From assembly GCF_039697315.1 (NCBI RefSeq), contig NZ_CP155619.1, forward strand, positions 6,488,523 to 6,552,522: a stretch of 64,000 nt of DNA, read 5' to 3'. Of this stretch, positions 1 to 7,591 are shown piece by piece. The first letter of the stretch is position 1, and each line of letters opens with the position of its first letter. The translations under genes and the position numbers were made by a program. Under the pieces are notes generated by a model, which saw only the letters and a program-made list of their open reading frames with translations, had not been told where the DNA came from and ran no database searches. The DNA is from Pseudomonas abietaniphila. GTDB lineage: Bacteria; Pseudomonadota; Gammaproteobacteria; Pseudomonadales; Pseudomonadaceae.

Positions 1-1013
1 GACCAAGCCTCATAGTCATGAAACGGGTTGAGACCCATGACATTACCTAGGCTTTGGTCGACATACCCCTTATAACCGGCAATCCGAGCAAAAAGCACAG
101 CAGCCTGGTTCAGATTCCAGTTGCTGAGAAAGAGCAGCAACGCGGTAAACGCCATCAAGGGCTTACTCCCCTTCATTGCACTATACGACGCCCTGCCTAT
201 CGCTCTGCGCACTGGCTCGTAGTGATGGGATATGAAGTGTGCCAGCGCAAGCGTGGCGTCGTACTCCGTCTTCAATGAGGTTGGGTCGAAGGCAGACCGT
301 CCCTGGTGATCACTCGCGAGCTTTGCAATTCGAGAAACCAGCGGCCTGATCATGCCCGCCCGCTCGAGAAGATACGTGAGCAGCGATGCGTGACGTCGGG
401 CTAGCATCACTTCCGTTGCCGTCCTGAGATCAAAGCCTGGAATACCCAGCAGTTCTTGGTTCACAGTCAACCACTGAGGCTGGTACTTTACCGACCATGC
501 CCCGGACTGAACCGCAGCGACCCACTGCAGAACCTGCTGATCCAGGCTCACGTGGAACTGGGAGCTGAGCTTTCTGTGATGGAACCACTCACGCATGCCC
601 CTGATCTTGACCTGATCCATCACGCCTATCTGAATTCCTTTGCAAACCAAATCCCGTATCGCCCGAGATATCCCATCACGTGCAGTGGAGATGAATTGCA
701 CCAGCCCCTCTGGTGCTTCACCAGTCGGCAAAATGGCAAAGTCGCAGAATGGGTGATGCCCACCAGGAAAACGGAAGTACGCCTGCTTTACGGCCTCCCC
801 GGTCACTTTTGAGCTCGAAGCTCTGACCACCTCGGCGCCCCTCACAAAGCAGGCCGGGCATTCGAGATCACTATGAATAGTCTGCTTCCAAATATCTGGA
901 ATTGGTTCCTTTGGCTTCAATTTACCCCGCTGATGGATGTCGGCGAGGTACTGCAGGAGCTGATCAACGTCCAACTCCATTTGGCGAGAGGCTGAGAAGG
1001 CGGTCAGCGGCAT
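1..1013 (-). CDS. Unknown protein with putative Cys/His metal site, C-terminus beyond the left edge
   Basis: An open frame runs without a stop from an ATG at 1013 to base 1, so at least 337 residues are present and the C-terminus lies outside the window. The start is chosen because a GGAG sits 7 bases upstream; a GTG at 1043 in the same frame is the alternative. Residues C52 and C55 (CPAC) and H86, H87 and C90 (HHPFC) could make a zinc-ribbon-like site; the rest is mixed helical with a hydrophobic stretch near residue 280. I do not recognise the family. It lies in the cargo part of the mobile island, so an island-specific role is likely but unproven. Confidence 0.75.
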   Translation of the reverse strand, partial: MPLTAFSASRQMELDVDQLLQYLADIHQRGKLKPKEPIPDIWKQTIHSDLECPACFVRGAEVVRASSSKVTGEAVKQAYFRFPGGHHPFCDFAILPTGEAPEGLVQFISTARDGISRAIRDLVCKGIQIGVMDQVKIRGMREWFHHRKLSSQFHVSLDQQVLQWVAAVQSGAWSVKYQPQWLTVNQELLGIPGFDLRTATEVMLARRHASLLTYLLERAGMIRPLVSRIAKLASDHQGRSAFDPTSLKTEYDATLALAHFISHHYEPVRRAIGRASYSAMKGSKPLMAFTALLLFLSNWNLNQAAVLFARIAGYKGYVDQSLGNVMGLNPFHDYEAW

Positions 1014-1328
1014 ATCAAGGCTCCATTTGAATGCAGTAGCCACTAATTCGAGCGGAGCCTGAGCAATAGCAGGACGACATTAGATGGCAGTCGAACGCTA
1101 AACTAGCGGTTTCTGAGACCGGCTACCAGCTCAGTGTGTCAGGCGGTATGTTTGGCATGCGCATGCGGGATGTCGGGAGAAGTTGGCGTGTTCGACCAAG
1201 AAGGGTGAGAAAAATCGAGTCGAAAAATGCGTTGGTGGCGGGCTGGCTTCATCGCTCACCGAAGCGCTCCGCATGGCTAACTCGGAGCGCTGCTGATTTA
1301 AACCATAAGAGGCCATGACACACGATTT
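1014..1328. other. Non-coding gap, no convincing gene
   Basis: This 315-base stretch separates the edge gene from the antitoxin-like gene. It has two overlapping frames of about 60 codons on opposite strands, but neither has a ribosome site or a recognisable motif. No toxin gene for the neighbouring Phd/YefM-like antitoxin could be seen here. Confidence 0.5.
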
Positions 1329-1550
1329 TCAGAGGTCTGACGGAGCTCGAGAAATGAGCTTGCCCTGAATTGACTCAAACTCTTCCATCGAAACGAGCAC
1401 CGCAGTCCTTCGTTCCCCCTCGATGAAACCCGGTTTTCGAGTCATGATCACCTGGACGAGTAACTCGTCAAAGTGGATTGTTGCTCGAGCAACTGACCAT
1501 CGTTCTTCCGCCATGTGCCTGGCCCTATCTCGAGAGGAAAAAGTAGACAT
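1329..1550 (-). CDS. Phd/YefM-like antitoxin family protein
   Basis: The 73-residue protein has the layout of Phd/YefM antitoxins. After about 20 residues comes a helix with an ARATIHFDELL core, then a beta hairpin with TRKPGF in place of the usual repeat-glycine turn, then the typical AVLVSMEEFESIQ end. Family members bind DNA with this domain and use a C-terminal tail to cover a toxin. Here the tail is only about a dozen residues, so the toxin-binding part is short or missing. The 118-residue gene upstream ends 11 bases away on the same strand, so they may share a transcript. Function as an antitoxin is inferred. Confidence 0.6.
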   Translation of the reverse strand: MSTFSSRDRARHMAEERWSVARATIHFDELLVQVIMTRKPGFIEGERRTAVLVSMEEFESIQGKLISRAPSDL

Positions 1551-1561
1551 CTCACCATCAT

Positions 1562-1918
1562 TTAGAAATGGTCGGCGGATTCGAGAAGCTTCAGAAAACT
1601 CGCTCTGCCGAGGCCTCGCTTGAAGCTAGCGATGACGTAATTACCATCTTGGGTTTCGAGCAGCCAAAACCGCCCTTCTTTCCTAGCCGATCGAATTTTA
1701 CCTGTGCGGAGGATAGAACCATCCGCTCTGTGGTACGCATCGTCTTGCTCGGAGTGATCGAAAGACACCCCCAAACATGTGTCCTCAGCGATCGTCGCAT
1801 CACTGATAAAAGCTGTGATGGGCACGCTGTATTTTCGAAGACTTGCTCGCACCAAGCGACTCATCTGAAAGTCGCTCACATCCTTACTATGAAACTGCAA
1901 TTCGATTACTTCAGGCAT
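1562..1918 (-). CDS. Unknown 118-residue protein upstream of the antitoxin-like gene
   Basis: The protein has no motif I recognise. It looks like a small mixed alpha/beta fold with a strand-rich second half (residues 65-100) and ends in a helix. It is 11 bases upstream of the Phd/YefM-like gene on the same strand, the place where a toxin or cofactor could sit, but nothing in the sequence resembles RelE, ParE, Doc or PIN toxins. The opposite strand has a similar-sized frame with no support, and this strand is preferred because it matches its neighbours. Confidence 0.5.
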   Translation of the reverse strand: MPEVIELQFHSKDVSDFQMSRLVRASLRKYSVPITAFISDATIAEDTCLGVSFDHSEQDDAYHRADGSILRTGKIRSARKEGRFWLLETQDGNYVIASFKRGLGRASFLKLLESADHF

Positions 1919-1967
1919 CCGGCCAAAGCTCCAAAATGACTCGATATGTATTTGCGGCGGTTATTGC

Positions 1968-2372
1968 TTAACCGGCCTTCATGGAAAAAGCGGCTCCCAC
2001 ACTGGCCTCTTTTCTCAAGCCCGATCCGCAGAGGAGGTAGACCGTACTTTTGGTTTCAAACATGCAGCCTTCGGTATATGAGATCCCAAAATTACTGCGC
2101 ACCCACATGCTGGGCTGAAATCGATTTCGACTATCGAAAACGACTTCGTGTGCATACAACGTTGCGGGAAGTAGACCGAGCCCGGTGAGCTTATCTTTTT
2201 CATCTGAGTTGACCGTGAGGTCGATCAAAATCCATTGCCGTACTACGCAAAATGCTTTCCCTGGGAACGCTTTTGCGGCCAATGCAATTAGCTCGTCTTG
2301 GGTGCCTTGCCAGCCAGGCATCTCCTCCCCTGCGCCGTAAAGGAGTTGGGAGATCTCTTCTAACGTAACCAT
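1968..2372 (-). CDS. DUF6957-like small protein
   Basis: The frame extends upstream, but the ATG at 2372 gives a 134-residue protein starting with a short acidic helix (LEEISQLLYG). It then has a compact alpha/beta body with FPGKAFCVVRQW and LYAHEVVFDSRNRF, and a C-terminal MFETKSTVYLL strand. This pattern matches small proteins of Pseudomonas islands that I recall as DUF6957; their function is unknown. It lies about 110 bases downstream of the metallophosphoesterase gene, same strand, and may be the last gene of that operon. Confidence 0.65.
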   Translation of the reverse strand: MVTLEEISQLLYGAGEEMPGWQGTQDELIALAAKAFPGKAFCVVRQWILIDLTVNSDEKDKLTGLGLLPATLYAHEVVFDSRNRFQPSMWVRSNFGISYTEGCMFETKSTVYLLCGSGLRKEASVGAAFSMKAG

Positions 2373-2482
2373 GTAAATTTCTCGAATTCGATTTAGGTTC
2401 AGGTCACACCGATAGCGGCCCCCCGAAGCTTGTACACAGCGAAAACTCAGTTCGCTGAGGATTATTGCTGAACGGCTGCTAA

Positions 2483-3211
2483 TTAAATCTCGATCAAAAA
2501 TTCCAGATCGAAACCAGTACTTTGACCCGGGTAGCCGCGTGGATTGGAAACCACTCGGCATCCATTCTTGAAGAAATCCGCTGCGACGTGGGTGTGTCCG
2601 CAGACCCAAAGATCAGCCTTGCCCACAAGCTCTGGCCAGTCATTCGCATAGGCTGCGATCAGGTGTGCGGGAAGATCATTACCCACGTGATCCAACGCCG
2701 GCGCATGGTGCGTAACTACAACGGTTTTGCCGTCGAAGGACTTGGCCAGTTCTTCAGAAAGCCAGCTATAGGCTGCCTTTGATTTAGCGATCAAGTCATC
2801 GGGACGAAGGCGTCGGTAACTCACATCTGTTCTGATGACGGTGAAGTCGTTCATCCATTCCCAAGCGATGCGTTTCGCCGCTGCGACATCTCCAGTCGAC
2901 GAGTAATCTGTCCACGCTGTAGTGACCAAAAACCTAGTTTGGTTGAGGATCAAGGCCTCGTTTTCGAGGACGTGAACATGTGGCGCTGCGGCTTCCCTCA
3001 TTTTTTGAAGCGTGCGATCAATGTGGCCGCCGTAGTACTCATGGTTTCCGCAGACGTAGATCACCGGGCACCGGAACACCTCGTTCGCCCATTTCACGCC
3101 GCGCGTTTTGATATCAATGTCGCCAGCGAGGATAACTACGTCCGCGCCGCTTGAGGCGGGCTCGAACCGATCGAACTCTATGTGCAGGTCTGAGTACACT
3201 TGAAGCTTCAT
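2483..3211 (-). CDS. Calcineurin-like metallophosphoesterase
   Basis: The 242-residue protein carries the full metal-binding signature of this superfamily: DLHIE near residue 10, GDID near 35, GNHEYYGG near 60, THHAP near 170 and GHTH near 205. Members hydrolyse phosphoesters such as nucleic-acid ends or nucleotides with a two-metal centre; the substrate here is not known. The start at 3211 is chosen because its ATG overlaps the TGA of the upstream gene (ATGA), indicating translational coupling. There is no signal peptide, so it is cytoplasmic. Its place in the island cargo would fit a DNA-processing or defence role, but that is only inference. Confidence 0.85.
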   Translation of the reverse strand: MKLQVYSDLHIEFDRFEPASSGADVVILAGDIDIKTRGVKWANEVFRCPVIYVCGNHEYYGGHIDRTLQKMREAAAPHVHVLENEALILNQTRFLVTTAWTDYSSTGDVAAAKRIAWEWMNDFTVIRTDVSYRRLRPDDLIAKSKAAYSWLSEELAKSFDGKTVVVTHHAPALDHVGNDLPAHLIAAYANDWPELVGKADLWVCGHTHVAADFFKNGCRVVSNPRGYPGQSTGFDLEFLIEI

Positions 3212-3687
3212 GGGAATGGCCGTGCTGTGCCGTGCTCCGAGCATTCCTGAACAGGTTGCTCCATTTCCTCATAGATCGTTCGTATATTGGTAAGTGAGTC
3301 AGCTACGAGACCCTCTTGAGCACTGCTGTAAACAGCTCCACCTGCCACCTTATGCAGCATCACGCACTCGCCTTTTTGGTCGTATCCGACGACCAGACTG
3401 AGCAGCTTCTCCATACGCTCTGAAGATCCCCCGTTCAACCAAGGGGCAGTCACGACCTGGATCTCTTCAACCGAGCAGGTTGGACTCTGCTGAGCCAGTA
3501 GGTCGGACAGCAAGGAGGCGTCTGTTGGCATAAATTTTTTTGTGCGGCGCCTGGTTCCTTCGCAGACCCGGAGGATGACGTGATACCAAGGATCCATTGA
3601 TTCCCGCTCGACCATTCGCCATGCGGCTCGCCCTTCCCCCAAAAGCCCTGGAAAACGTACTGAGCAAGATTCATCGGAGATAAACAT
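3208..3687 (-). CDS. Unknown protein coupled to the metallophosphoesterase
   Basis: The frame codes for up to 159 residues. A start at the internal Met of MDPWYHVILRV would fit better, because the first 30 residues are irregular. The body shows an alternating strand/helix pattern with two Val-rich strands near residues 75 and 95 and an acidic C-terminal helix (IRTIYEEMEQP). I do not recognise the family. The stop overlaps the start of the metallophosphoesterase gene by four bases, so the two products are probably made together and may act together. Confidence 0.6.
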   Translation of the reverse strand: MFISDESCSVRFPGLLGEGRAAWRMVERESMDPWYHVILRVCEGTRRRTKKFMPTDASLLSDLLAQQSPTCSVEEIQVVTAPWLNGGSSERMEKLLSLVVGYDQKGECVMLHKVAGGAVYSSAQEGLVADSLTNIRTIYEEMEQPVQECSEHGTARPFP

Positions 3688-3990
3688 GTTTTAGATACTC
3701 ACCTGTGGTGCATGCATGTGCGGTAACCCTATTGAATTTGTGCTTCCTTGCTCTTGTAGCGAGGGGGAATTGCTTCGCCCCATTGGATTCCATCGCGTCA
3801 ATACATCGAATACGTTTACGATTCTTGCGAGCTCGATTATCTCGATATAGAGCTCCCTAGGACGCTTGAAAGCAGATGACGCGGTCAGCTCCCAAAGCCT
3901 AACAACCGACGCCGTCCAAGATAATAACACCAATCGACGTTTATCTAAACACTCTGAGTGTGGCCCTATCCTCGCTTTTTAGGGACAATC
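3688..3990. other. Divergent promoter region between the phosphoesterase operon and the XRE gene
   Basis: This 303-base gap separates the minus-strand phosphoesterase operon from the plus-strand regulator, so it should hold both promoters. An 80-codon frame at 3691-3933 begins at TTG with no ribosome site and was not accepted. I could not find a clear operator. Confidence 0.45.
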
Positions 3991-4458
3991 ATGTCGCTCA
4001 AGAAAGAGATTGCCGCAACGATCCGGGTTACCCGGTCGGTGCGCGGGCTGACTTACGAAGACTTGGCGTCTGTCACCGCGCGCACGAACATCAGTGCGCT
4101 CGAACGTGGGAAGATCAACATCACCGTTGATAAATTGATCGAGCTATCCACGCCTCTGAAGCTTGACCCTGTGGCCCTTCTAGCCATTAGCATTTCCCTG
4201 AGCAATGGCGAGACGCCCGAAGCGGCTTTGGAACGAGCCCGTGTCGAGCTAGACAGGTTCCGATCAGAAGGAGGATTGGATCTTCTTGCAACACAGATCG
4301 TTGACGACACGCTTGTGCAGCGCTCTCGAGGAAAGCCGGAAGGCTCCAGAAATGCTCAGGCTATTAGGGAGCTCAAGGAGGCAGGGTTTAGCCGAAAAGA
4401 CGTTATGGAAAAGCTCGGCCTTTCCAGGTCTACGGTGTATGGGCATTGGAACGCTTAG
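3991..4458 (+). CDS. XRE-type HTH regulator with a second C-terminal HTH
   Basis: The 155-residue protein starts at the ATG at 3991, preceded by AGGGA. Residues 1-60 form a Cro/C1-type domain (IRVTRSVRGLTYEDLA, then ISALERGKINI). The last 30 residues form a second helix-turn-helix like that of resolvases (IRELKEAGFSRKDVMEKLG, then SRSTVYGHW). A DNA-binding domain at each end is unusual for a small XRE protein. It probably represses the divergent phosphoesterase operon or controls island genes; the target is inferred from position only. Confidence 0.75.
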   Translation: MSLKKEIAATIRVTRSVRGLTYEDLASVTARTNISALERGKINITVDKLIELSTPLKLDPVALLAISISLSNGETPEAALERARVELDRFRSEGGLDLLATQIVDDTLVQRSRGKPEGSRNAQAIRELKEAGFSRKDVMEKLGLSRSTVYGHWNA

Positions 4459-4528
4459 AAAGGAACCTACCCGCATACCTCTTTTCCAGGGGTATGCCAT
4501 AGGACGCAGGATGTCAGTCATATCAAGC

Positions 4529-4690
4529 CTAGGTTTTGCACGAAAAGCGATGTCGCAAATAGCGCATGACACCAGCCAATGAAACTATCGCGACAAAGCG
4601 TTTCGCGAGCTTGTCGAAGCGGGTGACGATTCGACAGTTCTTCTTGAATCACCCAAACGACTCGATCGCAACTCGCAATGACGCCCCCCG
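4529..4690 (-). pseudogene. IS5-family transposase C-terminal remnant
   Basis: In one minus-strand frame the text reads RVAIESFG, then a stop (TGA at 4651-4649 where the family has Trp), then FKKNCRIVTRFDKLAKRF and VAIVSLAGVMRYLRHRFSCKT, ending at TAG (4531-4529). This is the end of an IS5/IS427-type transposase, whose intact version reads ERSFGWFKK followed by RFDKLA. Only about 45 codons remain, so the element is dead. It marks an older insertion in the island between the XRE gene and the transposition genes. The upstream limit is approximate. Confidence 0.75.
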
Positions 4691-4840
4691 AGGCGCACTT
4701 GGATCGCTCGCGAGATTAGTTCGCTGAGTTGCATATCGAGGATGGATTGGTAATGCGCAGCCAAATTCCTGATGCGGGCCAATTTTAGAGATCGCGACGC
4801 AAACCTGGAGTATTTCAATTAGTTGTCGCAATCATTGAGC

Positions 4841-5110
4841 TCAAGGATTTAAGTCCTCGTACAATGTAGTTACCACTCGCTCGTTAATGGTTGCTGGTTC
4901 GCATGCCCCCCCTTCTCGTATGCCTTCACCATCGACATCAGCATTTTGCAGTTCGCGGTGAGCGTGGTTGTAATTGACGAATCCGGATATTCTAGCTGCA
5001 ATGTTCAATGCTTCGCCATGAGTAACGTTTTGCTCTCGCTTTATCGCTTTTGCTTTCCTCTTGATGCCATTGATGGAAAAAGCAGGACTAGAGATAGAAT
5101 AATTAGCCAT
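4841..5110 (-). CDS. Small protein with a lysine-rich helical motif, unknown function
   Basis: The 89-residue product has a basic start, then IKRKAKAIKREQNVTHGEAL and NIAARISGFVNYNHAHREL. This motif (basic helix, H-x-EAL, aromatic glycine-phenylalanine turn, H) recurs as a short N-terminal domain in plasmid and island proteins of unknown function. The C-terminal 30 residues are acidic and probably disordered. It sits downstream of the transposition genes on the same strand, with 39 bases between it and the 196-residue gene, and may be the last gene of that transcript. Confidence 0.5.
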   Translation of the reverse strand: MANYSISSPAFSINGIKRKAKAIKREQNVTHGEALNIAARISGFVNYNHAHRELQNADVDGEGIREGGACEPATINERVVTTLYEDLNP

Positions 5111-5149
5111 ATGGTAGATTCTCTAAAAAATGAATGTCACTGGATAGGA

Positions 5150-5740
5150 TTACAGTGCACGGGTACCAAAAACATCCGGATTTCTATCCAGCAGTGCATT
5201 GAAGCGCTGCACTGCCAAATCGACTATGTCGTTCACGACATCTGGCGCGATTACAGTCGGCTTGAAGATTCGACAGATTACGTTTTGTGGCCAGTCATAA
5301 ATACAATGAATCACAAATGACTCAAGCATCTTAAAATTTAGTAGATTCAAGCGCGGCACTCTACTTCTAACAATCAATTTAGATGAAGGTAAAAACGCTA
5401 CGTTTGCATCCTTGTCATTTATGTTCTTATTAAGCTCTGGCATGAAACACTTGCTTGCCTTGAGGTTGTTAGATCGAAGGAGCTTTATTGTCTCCAAGGG
5501 GGGCAAATGTTTATCGGGAACACACCAAATCCCGTGCTTAACAAAATTAAGATCATCTATGGTTTCTGTTGCTGTCGCATCGTAACCGAGCGCATAGTGG
5601 AGAATACGACCAGTTACACTGTCAATAGCAAAAAATACAAAGCAGCTTTTCCGCCTTCCTGTCTGGATGTCGAGAACCTGGAATTTTGGTGTAAAACAAC
5701 ACGGTGATATATAGCGAAGTTTACGATCTATTTTTAACAC
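5150..5740 (-). CDS. Unknown 196-residue protein at the end of the transposition operon
   Basis: The start overlaps the tniQ stop by 7 bases, so it is translated with the transposition genes. Residues 20-65 (FQVLDIQTGRRKSCFVFFAI, then DSVTGRILHYALGYDATATE) resemble the first strands of an RNase H-fold integrase core, in the region where TnsB reads QIDHTRMD and later TRVVLGF. The later catalytic Asp and Glu are not visible, so it cannot be an active DDE enzyme. It may be a non-catalytic accessory or a target-site factor. The fold link is an inference from eye alignment only. Confidence 0.6.
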   Translation of the reverse strand: MLKIDRKLRYISPCCFTPKFQVLDIQTGRRKSCFVFFAIDSVTGRILHYALGYDATATETIDDLNFVKHGIWCVPDKHLPPLETIKLLRSNNLKASKCFMPELNKNINDKDANVAFLPSSKLIVRSRVPRLNLLNFKMLESFVIHCIYDWPQNVICRIFKPTVIAPDVVNDIVDLAVQRFNALLDRNPDVFGTRAL

Positions 5741-6807
5741 TCTAGCCCACCTTTAAGCATGCTCACAGATAGATCTTTCGTACTAAATAGTTTCAGCATG
5801 GACTTTGCTTGAGATGCTCCGACGTTCCTATTAAGGTTTACCCAAATCAGCTCAGGAGATGTAGGTAGAAAATTGCAGTGGGCAATACGCGCTCGCTCGG
5901 CTTCCGCATCGTTGATCCAATCTAACATGAGACCAATGAGATAAAACGACCGCCCCCGCGCGGCGGATGTCGAGCGACGAACGGTATGATAAAAATCCAT
6001 TATATTGTTAAATCTATTTATACGCCCCTCATCAAACCCCTGAACAGTAATATCCTTCGTGTCGTCGAAACAAAACCTCAAGCTTGGCAAAAATGTTATG
6101 CGCATTAAGGTTGTTACGAATGACATCATATCATGGCGCACATCAGAGTCCTTACATTCCTTTAATAGCTTCTGCAGACGCTTTTGCACACGCAAGCCTA
6201 GAGCCAGCACATGTCGATTCTCCTCGTCGATGCGCTCTTGTCGAAGCTGCTCTCTATGCTGCTCCCAGTGTTGCTGAAACAATTTGCGGCCGAAATCTAT
6301 TCGCTCAAACAAAAGGTCGTTTCCATCTCGAAGTAAACTGCAATGGCGTATGCAATATGGTTGCAACAGAAATCTCCAGCACTTTAGATATATAGGAAAT
6401 CCTGTAGTAGCTATCGCCTCTTCCATGCACCTGTAACAATAGCCACGTCTGTAAGCAACTGGGATTATCGGGACATCAGGAGCTGCGAACACACGCTTTA
6501 ACCAACTTTTTGATAAAGCATATGCGTTAACGAAAGCCTGGATTTCCTCACCATCAAAGCATAAATCTAAATCGTCACACGGTTTATGGGTGAAAGAACT
6601 GGAAGGTAGATAAGGCGTCTTTAACGCGTTAAGTTTCTCATCTCGCTCGTGCTGCCCGTGAATAGTCAGCTTATCGTAGAATTTTGAGTTGCTCAGTGCA
6701 TGTAATGCTGGTTGGGGTACCAGCTCTCGTACACGAAACATCCATGAAGACAGCGCCTCACCTGGGTATGGTTTAGGAATAACAGATTTGGAGTAGCTCA
6801 AGCTCAT
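5734..6807 (-). CDS. tniQ: TniQ-family transposition protein
   Basis: The 357-residue protein starts with the TniQ signature (PKPYPGEALSSWMFRVREL) and has the family zinc finger: C124 and C127 (CYRC), then C152 and H155 (CIRHCSLL). TniQ/TnsD proteins bind the target DNA, or a guide complex, and recruit the AAA+ regulator that activates the transposase. The length is that of the short TniQ proteins rather than the long TnsD type with a large DNA-binding C-terminus. The start overlaps the upstream ATPase gene by 35 bases. Base use is AT-rich compared with the chromosome to the right. Confidence 0.85.
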   Translation of the reverse strand: MSLSYSKSVIPKPYPGEALSSWMFRVRELVPQPALHALSNSKFYDKLTIHGQHERDEKLNALKTPYLPSSSFTHKPCDDLDLCFDGEEIQAFVNAYALSKSWLKRVFAAPDVPIIPVAYRRGYCYRCMEEAIATTGFPIYLKCWRFLLQPYCIRHCSLLRDGNDLLFERIDFGRKLFQQHWEQHREQLRQERIDEENRHVLALGLRVQKRLQKLLKECKDSDVRHDMMSFVTTLMRITFLPSLRFCFDDTKDITVQGFDEGRINRFNNIMDFYHTVRRSTSAARGRSFYLIGLMLDWINDAEAERARIAHCNFLPTSPELIWVNLNRNVGASQAKSMLKLFSTKDLSVSMLKGGLEC

Positions 6808-7591
6808 AGTCTTTCAACGTCCATTTTTCGCGCTCAGGTACAATAACCCCGGCGCTGCGGAGAAGGTTTTCTACATAGCAAATACGCAATATTGTCTGGG
6901 CTAGATGAAGTCGCATTCCGCAATCGACTGCCGTCTGCTCCCAGTTTGACGGAGCCGGAGTTTTCATGTTCACTCGTTGATTACAGAACTCCCATACACG
7001 ACTAGCTACGCTATTGAAATCACTAAAATTTAGGTGATCCGCAAGATCGTAGGATTGCCAGCTGGCTAGGCGATGCTTATGGAAGTTACGAATAAGTCTA
7101 GTATTACGTGTGGAAAAAATTACAGAAAGAGCATGCGCTCCTTTCCCTATCGCCTGAAAAAACTTGAATACCTCCGTTAAATCACGCTCCCGCTCGATAT
7201 AAATATCCAAATCGTCAATGACTAAAGTTTGCCGCCCCGTAGCTGAAGCAAAGATTGGAAGGTAAGCAGGCATGGCGCCTGCTTTTTTAGTTCCTTCTAA
7301 GTGAAAATCTTCGCAGATATGATCGACAATGTTAGTTTCGCCCACGAAAACATTACCACTGAGCAGCAAAACTTGAGCGGAATGACACTTCACGACGTGC
7401 GATAGCAAAGTCGATATCCCGCATCCTGGCTCTCCCGTAATCATTGTAATCGCGCCCTTTACCCTAGATTGAACAATGGACTGAAGCTGGTTGTATATCG
7501 CGCGATAAGAGGACGTCATATATTGGAAGCCACTTTCGGCTTCCAATACCAATCGCCCCATCTGAAGTGCGCGGCGTTTGTTTATGCCCAC
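6773..7591 (-). CDS. Second AAA-like transposition ATPase with altered Walker A
   Basis: The 272-residue protein has the layout of a TniB/TnsC AAA domain. The P-loop reads GEPGCGIST (residues 53-61), with Ile59 where the nucleotide-binding Lys should be. The Walker B strand is intact but ends in two Asp (LVIDDLD, D126-D127). The Ile codon is ATA, one base from a Lys codon. Without the Lys, ATP binding should be poor, so it may serve as a regulatory or adaptor subunit beside the intact TniB. The start overlaps the tniB stop by 10 bases, which implies coupling and a fixed ratio of the two. Confidence 0.75.
   Translation of the reverse strand: MGINKRRALQMGRLVLEAESGFQYMTSSYRAIYNQLQSIVQSRVKGAITMITGEPGCGISTLLSHVVKCHSAQVLLLSGNVFVGETNIVDHICEDFHLEGTKKAGAMPAYLPIFASATGRQTLVIDDLDIYIERERDLTEVFKFFQAIGKGAHALSVIFSTRNTRLIRNFHKHRLASWQSYDLADHLNFSDFNSVASRVWEFCNQRVNMKTPAPSNWEQTAVDCGMRLHLAQTILRICYVENLLRSAGVIVPEREKWTLKDYELELLQICYS

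Noticed and set aside
456..812. 118-codon plus-strand frame near the left edge
   Set aside because: It is the complement of the longer minus-strand edge gene, which has a ribosome site and no stop over 1,013 bases.
1131..1318. Overlapping frames of about 60 codons on both strands
   Set aside because: No ribosome site and no motif; the mirror-image frames look like chance in GC-rich DNA.
3691..3933. 80-codon minus-strand frame before the phosphoesterase operon
   Set aside because: It starts at TTG without a ribosome site, fills a divergent promoter region and has no recognisable motif.
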